Part shown: piece after piece, positions 24,942 through 35,599 of the stretch | How positions within the stretch are numbered: the first letter of the stretch is position 1 | Layout: each line of letters opens with the position of its first letter | From: Polytrichum commune | Lineage: Eukaryota; Streptophyta; Polytrichopsida; Polytrichales; Polytrichaceae | Reading direction: 5' to 3' | Length of the DNA: 64,000 nt | Assembly (NCBI GenBank): GCA_950295325.1 | Contig: OX485803.1 | Location: 29,627,554-29,691,553 of the forward strand | The notes under the pieces: generated by a model | What the model was told of the DNA's origin: nothing | The model's input: only the letters and a program-made list of their open reading frames with translations | Databases searched by the model: none | Position numbers and translations under genes: made by a program

Positions 24942-26017
24942 TTTACGAACGCGCGTTCGTGACCTCAGTAACTTCTCCATGTACATCTAGCGGCCTTCGA
25001 GATCCCTCAAATGAGAGCACCCTGAGGAATATCGGTTTTGTAGGTCAAAGTACCATGTTGACTTAGGAACCTGCGCGATATACTATCACAAGAGAACACT
25101 TGTCCATACGCACAAAATTAGCAAATCTGCAGATGATGCCTGAATCAACTCCAACAATATTTTGAACACTGAGCACCTCCATATTGTGAATTTGATTATG
25201 TTGACTTTTGCGTATCTACCCATTTACGAACGGAAGTTCGTAAATGGGTGCGACCCCGTGTTCACATCCTTCACGGACGAGCGATGAGCATATTTTTCTT
25301 GCTATTCTATGTTCGTAAATTACTGCCATACTGATGTGCATGAATGAAGATGTGTTGCTGGATGCGTAGACAATAATGACATGTATTTACGAACGAACGT
25401 TCGTAAATTCCCGACCATCAGGTACCAATAGATACGGGTCAAATAAGTATGTATGATCCTCGAAGGCATATTTACGAACGCACGTTCGTAAATGACTGTC
25501 ATGGATTAAGTGCATGTAACTAACCATATGAGTACCTCAATCCAGAACATGCTCTCATGTGGGATTTACGAACGCACGTTCGTAAATTACCGACCATCAG
25601 GTACCAATAGACAAGGGTCAAATATGTATGTATGAACCTCGAAGGCATATTTACGAACGCACGTTCGTAAATAAATGCCATGGATGATGTGCATGTGACT
25701 ATCCATGAGTAGCTCAATCCAAAACATGATCTCCTGTGGGATTTACGAACGCACGTTCGTAAATTACCGACCATCAGGTACCAATAGATAAGGGTCAAAT
25801 ATGTCTGCATGGTCCTTGAAGGCATATTTACGAACGCACGTTCGTAAATAACTGAGATGGATTACGTGCATGTGACTATCCATATGAGTAGCTCAATCCA
25901 GAACATGCTCTCATGTGGAATTTACGAACGCGCGTTCGTAAATCCTTGCCATGTCCAGGTCCGAATCGTTTGTCTAAACCTGAAGCTCTTCATCTTTACG
26001 AACGTGCGTTCGTAAAG
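24942..26017. repeat. palindrome array upstream of the transposase gene
   Basis: Ten palindromes of 18 to 32 bases lie at 24943, 25218, 25385, 25470, 25564, 25649, 25741, 25826, 25920 and 25994. Most are ATTTACGAACG, two variable bases, CGTTCGTAAAT. Starts from 25385 to 25920 alternate spacings of 85 and 92-94 bases because they sit in three tandem units of 177 to 179 bases, two palindromes per unit. The spacers are similar between units (ACCGACCATCAGGTACCAAT; GAACCTCGAAGGCAT). The copy at 25218-25249 has 14-base arms around GGAA. The array ends about 40 bases before the transposase ATG, a position suited to operator sites or to a 5' intron. Confidence 0.93.
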
Positions 26018-26030
26018 TTCCGGTATTTAC

Positions 26031-26273
26031 AGCGGTATATGCGGTAGGTACAGCCTGTACTGTACCTGGGTGGTGTAGGGTTGGCGCACACGAAATGGCT
26101 TGAGCGCGTTCGGTGAGGTCTGTAGAGCGCACACTTGCATGTGCCGCTGAAAAGAACTTTGTTGTGGGGGGAAGAGCTTTAAGTACTTCACCCCGCTGGT
26201 TCAAAATTCCTTGGATGATCTTTAAAAAGCGGATTCCCGCCGCCTTCTTTGACCTAACAATCTCCCATTCCAT
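26031..26273 (-). CDS. candidate upstream exon of the transposase gene
   Basis: The minus-strand frame starts MEWEIVRSKKAAGIRF and stays open for 81 codons to a donor, GTAAAT, directly after a codon boundary (phase 0), matching the phase of the three cargo introns. A palindrome (25994-26017) begins within about 15 bases of this donor, the same arrangement as at the cargo gene's donors. The frame is coding-like but has no recognised domain. The matching acceptor near 24900 is not obvious, so the exon may belong to a separate small gene. Confidence 0.3.
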
Positions 26274-26557
26274 CCATGCGGAATTATATAAATAGCACTG
26301 TCATGTATGGAACATGCCTTGCATGCACGCCAACATATTGAAAATATATAAATCGGTTGCACACCTTAGTTGTGACCAAGGTCTCATCGAAATATATGTA
26401 TATACATATATATATACACATAATATCTAAATATGGAGATGGTTAACATTGAATATTTAATGATTTGCGACTAAGGTATGAAGTCCAAGTTAATTGACAA
26501 TTGATGCCTAATAAAGTTATGAATGTCGAAGTCATAGATATATATAGATATATATAG

Positions 26558-26592
<35 letters not shown>

Positions 26593-27574
26593 CACAATGA
26601 GGTCAGAGTGGCTAAGAAACATGTTGCGGACGCCCCTAAAATTATAGGTATCATATGTTTCACATCAAAAAATGACCGTAATATGGTCACCAAGTGCATG
26701 AATACAACTAAAAAATGGGTTAATCCATAATGGCTTGCACTAGGGTAGATTGAGGACACTATGAACTAATTATACCTAATAATATATGTAAGTTAGGTCT
26801 TCTTTCAAATGGTATCTAGGTGTGAAAATAAGGAATTAAAATGGCACGAGTAGGAAGGATTAATCAATTTGTAATGCTGCATAGTATGATAGCGTAATGA
26901 TCATTGAGACTTGAAACCATACTAGCTACCGTAACGTTGAATCATAGTTACAATTATTATGTGTTTGACGTCCTATGGGAAATTGAATTTTCGTCCACTT
27001 GTTGTAAGGGTACGGATACACATTGGTTAAATGTTTATTAGATCATTGGTGATATTTATAGTTGAATGCATTGTTCGATTGTTAGTTTAAGTTGACACAT
27101 GATTAAATGAGTTGAGGTCCTATTGGAAATAGACTTTTAGGGTTTGGAGAAATGCACTATTAATTTGGAATGGTGCATACAATAGTATGTACTTACAATT
27201 AATATATGTTTTGCATCCTATGAGAAGGATGTGCATCATCATAGCTTAAAGTGTTGATATAAATTGAAGTCTTAAGACATGCATGTTATTATAATAAGAT
27301 CGTGGATTGTGTGATGAAATTTCACTCATAACTATTAAGGTGAAAGTGGGAATATTTGAAATTTCACTTATCACCTAAACCAAAGTTTTATCTCAAATCT
27401 ATTAATTTGGAATGTGAAAATGACAATTGGCATCATTATCAATTATTATAGTTGTTATGAACGGAATTAAGCATTCTCCATCCAACCAACATTGGTAGAC
27501 CAATTTGACCTGCCCTCAGAAAACAACATGGCCACATATAAGAAAGGTTGGTAAGATAAAAAGATGCAGGGATG

Positions 27575-27630
27575 TAGGGTTTAGGGTTTGCGGTTAGGGT
27601 TTAGGGTTAGGGTTTAGGGGTTTAGGGTTT
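27575..27630 (+). repeat. short interstitial telomere-like tract
   Basis: About eight units of TTTAGGG with slips (one TTAGGG, one with an extra G, one interrupted by TTTGCGG) lie inside the DNA transposon. This is the plant-type telomere repeat and supports a plant or streptophyte source. The tract is too short to be a former chromosome end. Confidence 0.8.
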
Positions 27631-28220
27631 GTGAAAGTTGTGTATGTGGTATTGGGTTTAGGTTTTAGATTGTTACTAGGATACATTACACACACAAACA
27701 ATATTGACTCCTAAAAAATCCTTGTAATTGCATTAACTTCATTCATCGCAAGCTCGTAGTTGATGCTAGCAAAATAGTTGACCACTCCAAAAATGCATTA
27801 GTTCAAGCTAACACCTAATATTGGAACTTGAATTGACATCCTATCGTATAGCAACTCTGCACAATTTCATATTATTATGAATTCTTTTTTGCATGTAATA
27901 TTTATTTGAGGAACCATCGAATTAATTGAAAGATATCTATCTCTTACATAAACTATATTTTAAAACACCATATACATATCTTTGGGGGTGGATTCTACAT
28001 TGACAACCTAGGAAATGACATGCATTGTTTATTACGAATTAACTGAGCATATTTTCCTAAAATATGTTTACAAGGAATCCAAATGTAGAGGTACTAAGGA
28101 AATAAAACGAGTAAAATTCATGTATTTGAACTAAGCTTTTCAAGTTAATGCCCTAAACGCGTCCATTACATATAAATATGTCAAAGCATGAGAATAACAT
28201 GAAGGGTTCCAATATACAAC

Positions 28221-28303
28221 CATCTCCCATCTCCCATCGCATCCCATCCCATCCCATCCCTTCCCATCACCTCCCATACCATCCCATCCCATCTCCCTCC
28301 CAG
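28221..28303 (+). repeat. CCCAT-type microsatellite
   Basis: Repeated CCCATC and CCCAT units, some with TCC variants, occupy this stretch. It lies in the non-coding middle of the DNA transposon. Confidence 0.75.
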
Positions 28304-29258
28304 CCCTAGCCAGTGGAGTTGTGCCACGTGGCAGGTGCTGGGAAACCCTAGCGGCGCACCTACCTCCCCGCGCCCCTTCCTCTTCTCCTCATTTGTCATT
28401 TCGAGGAGAGGAGGAGCGGAGCGCTTAGAGAGCGAAGCTCTTGCTTTTTTTAGTCTTGAAGTTTTAAATTAGTTTTGTTGCAAGTTTTGAGAGATTTCAA
28501 ATTGAGAGCTTGTGTGAAAGCTTTTGAGTTTGTGAAAGCTTTCATTGTGAAAGCTTGTGAGTTTGTGAAAGCTTTCAGTGTGAGAGTTTGTGAGTTTCAA
28601 AAGCTTGAGAGCTTGAGTAGGAAAGCTTCAGAGTTTCGGATTGAGAGCTTGAGGGTGATCTTTAGAAGCTTGAGAGTTTAAGGAAGCTTGAGAGTTGAAG
28701 CTTGAGAGTTTAGGGAAGCTTCAGAAGTGAAGCTTGAGAGTTAAGGGTTTGCTTAAGAGTTCAGAAGCTTGAGAGCTACAAGGTTGTGAGTTTTGTGTAC
28801 ATAGGAGTATACTAGGGTTTGTATATAAGCTGTGAAGGCTTGAGGTCTGCATTAGAGAGTTATCTGAGTGTGCATTTGAAAGGCAATTGAGTGTGCAGTT
28901 GTGAGGATTTCTGGGATTTTCAGAAAGAGAAGAAGCAGGGTTTGAAGTGTGCAGCATTTCAATGTAATTTGTTATCCTTTCCAACTCCTCTCACATTCTG
29001 AAAATGTTGCTTCTTGAATTCAATTTCTTTTGTTAGATGCAATGTGAATTATCACTCTCTTCTTCATGTTTCATTCTGCATCTCATTCTGCATCTCAATT
29101 GCTTTATGATTGAAGATTTGCATCATTCTGACCAAAATTTTGCAGGCACGGCTGCAAGCAGAGTAGCTAATAAGTGAGTTATATACATATACATATATAT
29201 ACGTATTCGTATATATACGAATACATATATGTACGGACAGGGGATCCCAAAACCATCA

Positions 29259-29842
29259 CATTTACGAACGCTCGTTCGTAAATGGACATACACTGCATAC
29301 TGAACCTCCATTTACGAACGTGCGTTCGTAAATACGCACTCCACGTTCTTTGAAATGATCTATATTTACGAACGCACGTTCGTAAATATACTCAAAATAT
29401 CACTCAGAAGGAACCTTAACTTTAATATGAACCTCTATGAATATCTAAAGAACAAATATAATTTTGCGAACACCAATAAGACAAATCACATGTACTTACG
29501 AAAGATAAATCAACCAAATGTCCGGAAAGATAGACCAAATGGACATACTTACGAACGCACGTTCGTAAATGAATCCAAATCTATAAAACCCATATCTTTT
29601 ACAAACGATCGTTCGTAAAAATAACCAAATATATTACAAACACAATCATGACGAGTAATCTCTTTGATCTTCATATCTTTTACGAACGCTCGTTCGTAAA
29701 CTTAATACTAAAAATTTATATGATCTTGCAACCCCTCATTTACGAACGAACGTTCGTAAATATAATTACATCAATTGCAAAGACGCATTAACACTGCGTA
29801 GTCTGTGGGATATGCATGTCACTTACGAACGTTCGTTCGTAA
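29259..29842. repeat. palindrome cluster upstream of the cargo gene
   Basis: Eight palindromes of the same family start at 29259, 29310, 29361, 29549, 29597, 29679, 29738 and 29823. The copy at 29361-29390 is 30 bases with perfect 14-base arms extending to TATATTTACGAACG. Central dinucleotides vary (CT, TG, CA, AT, AA, TT), while the ACGAACG arms are almost constant. Unlike the array at 24942-26017, the intervening sequences are unrelated to one another, so the palindromes are not just part of a duplicated unit. The last copy lies about 29 bases before the acceptor of the ATG exon. Confidence 0.93.
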
Positions 29843-31167
29843 AGTCACTAATTGTTTATATTCTGTTGCAGATGGCAAGATCAAGCAGAAGCGCCATTGA
29901 GATGTTCGCGGTGAAGGTCGATGGCCTCCCAGAGTCGGTGTTAGACGATAACGGCAACGACAACTATGTCCCCAAGGAAGACTTCATGGGGGAGTGGACG
30001 GCACTGCCAGAGAAGATCGGGGACGGCCTCTTCTGCATGCGCTTCACCTACGAGCTGGAGACAAGACCGGACCAGCCCGAACAGTGGGTTCAAATGAAGA
30101 CGTGGGAGATAGAGTCCATAGAGGCCCAGGGGGAGTATGTAATTCTGGACATGAAGAACAAGAAGGATCATATCAACCTCTTGTTGCATTTTCAGAAAAA
30201 TACCTTTTCCTACCAATACGCCACCAATAACGTAGCGGAAGATGCCAAGCACTTCGACCTGGACGGCCTCTTCTCCAAATATGCGTTGAGCCCATACTGG
30301 ACGGCAAGGAAATTGACCGCCCTTGCATTGAACATCTCCAAATACAACAGTGTGGTCACTGAGGCAAACAAGAAGAAGAAGAGCCCCAGGAAACCATCCA
30401 CATCAGGGGCAGGAGGATCTAGAAGTGCACCCAGGCCTGTGCCTTCCGCTAGCAGGGCGACGGAGGGCCCCAGTAGACACTCCACGCCATCGAAGAGGAC
30501 AAGGGAGGAGATGGAGAAATCGGGAGTAACGGAGACCGCAGAGGTGACCTCGCCTGTCGTAATGCCCACCCCCTTGAAAAAGGGTGAGAACCCTGACGCT
30601 GTGAAGGCCACGAGGATCCTTCGAGACTTCAACAACTACTCGAAGGATTGCTGGCCCATGGGACGCCACTTCACATTCAACGTGGACTGCTTCAAGTGCG
30701 AGATGTCCCCCAACAAATGGGTGGTTCGCTCTCGCGAAAGCGGTGGTGTGAAATGGCAGATAAATAATCTAATGAACAACGTCAAGTGGGACAGGCAGAC
30801 CGTCTGCGTCATGCCGAAAGGGCTGATATCCCGTCCGACGGAGAAGGACTGGCCACGGATCCAGAATGGAGAGTTATGGATCATAGACGGCCAACACAGC
30901 TTGGAGGCGTCCTAGATAATTCTCAAGGACGACAACTTCCAGCATGAGCTGAAGGAGGACTTGCGCTACTGGAAGGCGTTCTTGGTGTGGTCGGACGATT
31001 GGGACAAGCTGCGGAAGATATCCACCTTCCTCAACTCCGGCAACAAGATCAAGGCCTTCGAGGCGTCGTGGGCAGCCAACATAGTGGCTGCAAGGGACGT
31101 CTGGGTCGCCCACGGGTGCCCCCCTAAAGAAAGGGAGAACGCGAAGACGCCGTCTCCACAATGGAAG

Positions 31168-31288
31168 GTGAGTTTACGAACGAACGTTCGTAAATATCTT
31201 TGACATTCAAAATTTCAAGTTCTTTGACATTCAAACTTATGAACGTGCGTTCGTATTTTGTGCGTTACTGATGTCTTTCTTGCTGCAG
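31168..31288 (+). other. cargo-gene intron 1 with two palindromes
   Basis: The donor is GTGAGT at 31168 and the acceptor TTGCTGCAG ends at 31288; both sides are phase 0. A perfect 22-base palindrome (31173-31194) begins five bases after the donor's first base. A degenerate copy (31237-31256) lies about 32 bases before the acceptor. The two could pair with each other or fold alone, bracketing both splice sites. Confidence 0.75.
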
Positions 31289-32607
31289 GCATTCTGCGAC
31301 GCGATGGTGGACAAGTTCTCCTCCATCGACATGAAGTCTACAACAACCAAGTCTGTCCTGGAGCTCAAGGGTGAGCTCCGCCTCATCTGTTGCAACAGGA
31401 ACACTTGGAAGTTGTGGACACAATTTTTTGATGCGCACAGCTCGGGCGATCTGGTCAACCCCGACACCGAGGAGAAATACAGCGCGGAGAAGACCGGGGA
31501 GGTCCCTCCACTACTGAGGGAGTTCTTCAGGTCCCTTCAAGGGTTAACAGAGTCCGAGTTGCAGAGGTGCGCGGTGCATCTTCTTGGGAACACAGTGGGA
31601 AGAACCATCCCATACCCGAAGATATTTTTGAAGAGGCCAAGACACAAGCCCGGCACGTTTTCCATCAAGGAATGGTGCGAACACCGCAAGCTGAAGACTG
31701 CTGCAATGAGGGAGTTGAGCACCCTAATACCAGAGTACGCACTCATCCTAGCCGACGGGGACATTAATTGGGCCAGCTGGAAGATGTTCAAGGTCGACTA
31801 CAACATCTCCGGAGCCTCAATGCGTTGTCTTGTCAAGGAGCACGCCTCCATTTTGAAGCAGAAGGGGAACAAGAGGACAAAGAAAACCGAGACGGATCCC
31901 CAGGAGGTGGAGCAATACAGAAGTTTTTTGGCGCGGAAGAGGTTGGCCACATTCGAAGGAGTGGCCAGATTTTGTTTGGTGACAACCGGAGTGGAGAGGG
32001 TCACATTTTCCAAGTGGGACCGGACCATGAGCAGGGCCGAGGTGAGGGAGGATCGACGGGGGTGCCCATTTGCCCTGATCGATTTCAGGGGGATCCCCGG
32101 TGCGTCGAGGCAGGGGGGGAAGGACATGCCTTTCTACGACCCCTTCATGGCCAAGTTCAAGGAGCACAAGTCTCCGGACATGAGGGAGCCTCACGTTTGG
32201 CTGTGGATAGTGGAGCAGGAAAAACTCTCTGCTATAGTCGACCTGTACGAGAAGATGATCAAATTCGAGTACAGCATCTTCCACAGCACTTACGTGCCCG
32301 CCAAGACGGAAGGGATCGTGGCCATCAATGAGGCCAGGGGAAACAAACAGGTGGGGGCGGTCAGCCTCGTCTTCTTGACGTACAACGCGCTTCGGAATGG
32401 GCGAGCTCCTGTCAAGGCGAACACTACATTCAAGAAGATCTACAGAATCCCCCTCCCAAGGATCTGCTGCAGGAGACCTTGTACACTGTCTTCCCGGCGA
32501 TGGAACTCAGGTTGGAGTTCTACGTCTTCGTTTTGCAAAGCGTGGCAATAAGCGGAGAGACCGTGTACAACGTTTGTGGCGGCAGCAAGTTCATGTACGC
32601 TGCGATG

Positions 32608-32748
32608 GTAAGCTCTCCAACTAATATTTACGAACGCTCGTTCGTAAAGTTCACCTCAACTTGTCTTGGGTTTTGATGACATTGTTTCTCGTCGTTGATG
32701 TTTACGAACGCACGTTCGTATATTCTAACGTATTTGCTTGAATCTCAG
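32608..32748 (+). other. cargo-gene intron 2 with two palindromes
   Basis: The donor is GTAAGC at 32608 and the acceptor GAATCTCAG ends at 32748, phase 0. A perfect 22-base palindrome lies at 32627-32648 and a second, with imperfect outer arms, at 32701-32720. The layout matches intron 1: one palindrome near the donor and one near the acceptor. Confidence 0.75.
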
Positions 32749-33723
32749 ATGCTGGGGCTGGTCGTCAACAACTTCATTGAAGCCATCGACAAGGAGGACT
32801 TCCACGTGCACAGGGCGAAGGCCTCCACGATGGACCTGGAGGACATGTCCCTCCCGAGGACGGACATCAACATGCCCGTCGACGAAGGCATGCCCGCCAT
32901 GGAGACGGACGACGACGAGCCCGCGCCCTCCTACAACGTCGAGGCGATCCTCCGATCCTTGGACGTCACTCCTCTCCGCATTTTGGCGCCGTCGGGAAAT
33001 CCATCCGACGTGCAAGGGACTCCGGGTGGATACACGGGGTCGTCGGCGGGGACAACCCAAGATGTCCTCCCCGTGAGAACGTCTGGAGCGGAGGCATTCG
33101 GCACTCCCGGGGGATGCTCGACATCCGTGTCGCCCAGGCCGATCGTGGTTCCCAAGATGGAGAACCTCGACCTTCTGGACCAACGGTCCCGACCGACGTT
33201 GGACCAGTACCGCAACACGAGGCGGAGGATGAAGAAGACCCCCTACGTGGAGCTGCCTCCGGGGGCAATCATCGAGGTCTCCGATGAGGACGAGGGCGAC
33301 ATGGAGATCATGGTCGAGCTGGGGGTAGACTTTGACAAAAACAAGAGGGTCAAAGAGGAGGCATTGTCCGTCGCCGAGCTTAACGCCAAGCTCGAGCAAA
33401 AGATGAAGGAGGACATGGCGAAGGCGGCAGAGGAGAATGCCAAGAAAATGTTCGCAATTCAGGAGGAGCTGAGGCAGTCGAACGAGAAGACGGACGCCAT
33501 CCTCGCCATGCTCCAGCGTATGCAGAGCTTCTCGGCGCCCCCCCAGCCGGCCTACCCCTTCCCTGGAGGATACCCCTCCCAATCCCCTCCACCAGGCATG
33601 TTCACCGGAGGGCCTTCCCGCCAACAGGCACCCCACCCTACGCCTGTTGGCACTCCTCCGCCCCCAGAGGTTCCCTCGACCACCTCCCACGATGCTGTGG
33701 CAGCGGCCATCCAGGAGGACGAG

Positions 33724-34123
33724 GATTTACGAATGCGCGTTCGTGAATCTTCAGGTCCTCCAGTCCTCACCCCTCCCCCTTCAAGGGTAGGACTGCCCTC
33801 ATACACCAATACGTCGTCTTTCACCGTCGTCCCCAGGGTAGTAGACAGACATGGCGATGACTCTGCGCGACACACTGACATGGTCATTGTGGAGGACACG
33901 CAGGGGAGCCCCAATGACGCACCAGGGGTGCATGGGATGGACGTGGAAGAAACCCATGCGGTGTGGATGGAGGATGTCAGGATGGACGCGCTCGACCTGG
34001 GCGCCGAGGAAGAAGACGCGCTGCGCATCCAGGCGACACAGGCGTCTCAACCGGAGCGTGAGGCAGAGGCCATGGAGACAGAGGCGGCTGCAGCTGTGGA
34101 GGTTACGAACGCGCGTTCGTTAA
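33724..34123 (+). repeat. two palindromes inside coding exon 3 of the cargo gene
   Basis: A 26-base copy with two mismatched pairs lies at 33724-33749 (read as DLRMRVRES) and a 21-base copy at 34103-34123 (read as VTNARSLI). Both are read through without a stop or frame change, although the same motif in another frame would encode YERAFV. They lie in low-complexity linker regions, where an insertion would be tolerated. Confidence 0.75.
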
Positions 34124-34182
34124 TCGTTGAGGAGGGACCTGCTGCTCGGTCCAGCGCCGCTGCCCCTCCCCCCGATGACGAG

Positions 34183-34800
34183 GTAACTCTCCTTTGAGAA
34201 TACCATTTTTTTACGAACGCGCGTTCGTAACCTCTCTAACATCGCGATGTTTTTCTCTTCATCGACATCCAGTGGCCTTGCGAGAGCCCTCTTCAGCGGT
34301 CCCCCTTAGGGCCGAACAGTTTTGTAGGACACGGCATCATTTTGCCTTAGGAAAATGTGATAGACTATCACGTGAGAAATGTAAATATTCAACGGATTAA
34401 TATATGAGCCTATGTTATCTGCATCGCGTTGCTTCAAATTCTCTGCCCTCGACCCCTTCTCGTATATTGTATATGTTGATGAGATTATGTTCATTCTTGC
34501 ATACCCACCTCATTCGCGAACGCTCGTTCGTGAAAGGCTGCGACCCACTGTCCACCTCATTCGCGAACGACCGCTCGTAAATGTACGTGTAGCCGCGCTC
34601 ACGAACGAGCGCTTGTAAATGATGCGCACCGCCCCCGCAACCTTCATTCACGAACGCTCGTTCGCAAGTGTGCCCTTGAGCACATTTTCCTTGCACTCTC
34701 CTCACTTCCTCGTCTTTCCCCATAATGCACCGTCTTCATTTTCTACGCAAAATTTCATTATTGGATCATAGAATTAAACTAGTCGAGTTGTTCATCACAG
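34183..34800 (+). other. cargo-gene intron 3 with intact and degenerate palindromes
   Basis: The donor GTAACT at 34183 follows a GAG codon and the acceptor TTCATCACAG ends at 34800. A palindrome at 34211-34230 lies 28 bases past the donor. Four more at 34513-34534, 34558-34583, 34597-34620 and 34647-34668 have altered arms such as TTCGCGAACG or TTCACGAACG. The matching side is often not compensated. If the intron is retained, the protein ends at a TGA at 34195. Confidence 0.7.
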
Positions 34801-35568
34801 GACCCCCCGGAGATTGGTCGCAACCCCTCGACCAGTGGACCTCCCACCCGGAACAAACCTTTCATCGTTTTTGACCTCAACGGGGTGTTGTGTCACACCC
34901 AACACATCCCAAGGATCCCTACGCGTCCCTTTCGTCACCCCGACGAAAGGGACTACGACGGCGAGCTCGACACCCTCATTAACCGCAAGGCTGTCCGCGC
35001 CCGTCCCGGCTTGCGTGACTTCCTTCGCGAGGTGGTCGAGTTCGCTCACGTCATTGTGTGGAGCTCCATGGTCATGGAGAACACCGAGCCCATCGTGCAC
35101 TTCTTGTTCCGCGATCTCCCGAGCCCTTGCCTCGTCCTTGGCCAAGAGGACTGCGACGAGCTGCTCGACGAGAAAGGTCAACCGGTGCCCAAGTTTGGCG
35201 GTCGGGGCGGAGGACAACAGTTCCTCAAGGTCCTCCGCTCGAGACTCTGGCGAGGCGTCCCCCGTCTGCAAGGGACGCCGCACGGGTGGTGGCCGACTCC
35301 AGAGAACACCGTCCTCATCGACGACAGCCCCACCAAGAGCGTCTTGAACCCCCCGGGCAACGTCATCTTCCCGGACACTTGGACCGGCGATAGGCAAGAC
35401 ACATTTTTGGTCGATAGGCTAGCCCCCTACCTTAGAAGGCTCGTGCTCCACGCCGGTAGCATACCATTTTTTGTTAGGTCCAACCCCTTCGGCAATGCGG
35501 CGCTAAGCCCCCGCGATAATGTATTCAAGAGCATCATGAGGCTCGCCAAACTCAATAAATTGATTTGA
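34801..35568 (+). CDS. FCP1/SCP-like phosphatase exon of the cargo gene
   Basis: This open exon of 255 codons contains FIVFDLNGVLCHT near residue 25, the nucleophile motif of the FCP1/SCP branch of HAD phosphatases in the DLNG form common in plant relatives. It also has RPGLRDFLREV, HVIVWSSM (motif II region) and NTVLIDDSPTKS (motif III/IV). Such enzymes usually dephosphorylate Ser residues in proteins, including the RNA polymerase II tail. The domain looks catalytically complete and has no stop before 35566. It could instead be a separate gene starting at an ATG at 34885, but that would lose the nucleophile motif, so the spliced start is preferred. Confidence 0.75.
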   Translation, partial: DPPEIGRNPSTSGPPTRNKPFIVFDLNGVLCHTQHIPRIPTRPFRHPDERDYDGELDTLINRKAVRARPGLRDFLREVVEFAHVIVWSSMVMENTEPIVHFLFRDLPSPCLVLGQEDCDELLDEKGQPVPKFGGRGGGQQFLKVLRSRLWRGVPRLQGTPHGWWPTPENTVLIDDSPTKSVLNPPGNVIFPDTWTGDRQDTFLVDRLAPYLRRLVLHAGSIPFFVRSNPFGNAALSPRDNVFKSIMRLAKLNKLI

Positions 35569-35599
35569 AATGCCTCCATGTTTTTGCTTGTATCATGTG

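Larger units (their letters stand above)
26018..29258. other. AT-rich middle of the DNA transposon between the divergent genes
   Basis: This holds no convincing gene except the candidate exon at 26031-26273. It contains TA/CA microsatellites (26536-26597), a telomere-like tract (27575-27630), a CCCAT-type microsatellite (28221-28303), and a region of GAAAGCTTGTGAG-type short repeats (28485-28790). The last 250 bases before 29258 carry a possible intron end (TTTTGCAGGCACGG near 29140) and a possible donor, GTGAGTTATA near 29174. The cargo gene may therefore have an untranslated first exon there. Confidence 0.45.
29872..35568 (+). pseudogene. cargo gene of the DNA transposon: DGQH/ParB-like region, coiled coil and FCP1-like phosphatase, four exons
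   Basis: Exons are 29872-31167, 31289-32607, 32749-34182 and 34801-35568. All introns are GT/AG and phase 0, giving about 1605 codons. Exon 1 begins after an acceptor (CTGTTGCAG) with MARSSRSAIEMF. Near residue 339 it has WIIDGQHSLEAS, recalling the DGQHR/ParB-type signature, followed by a helical region. Exon 2 is basic and continues this domain. Exon 3 has a coiled coil (around ELNAKLEQKMKEDMAKAAEE) and Pro/acid-rich linkers. Exon 4 is an FCP1-like phosphatase. Two lesions are visible: an in-frame TAG at 30913-30915 and a frameshift near 32385-32430 (exon 2 is one base short of a multiple of three). Whether exons 1-3 and 4 form one protein is inferred from the matching phase. Confidence 0.6.

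Noticed and set aside
25385..25943. CRISPR-like look of the palindrome array (24-base repeats with 60-70 base spacers)
   Set aside because: The spacers are themselves repeated between units, the motif is a strict palindrome that also occurs singly in introns and exons, there are no Cas-like genes, and the source is eukaryotic.
32725..33690. A 321-codon minus-strand open frame
   Set aside because: It is antisense to GC-rich exon 3 of the cargo gene. The plus frame carries a coiled coil and joins its neighbours at phase-0 splice sites, while the minus frame shows only Arg/Gly-rich low-complexity sequence.
24942..34670. The recurring peptide YERAFV / YERSFV in many short frames
   Set aside because: It is only the translation of the palindrome TACGAACG...CGTTCGT in one frame, not a conserved protein motif.
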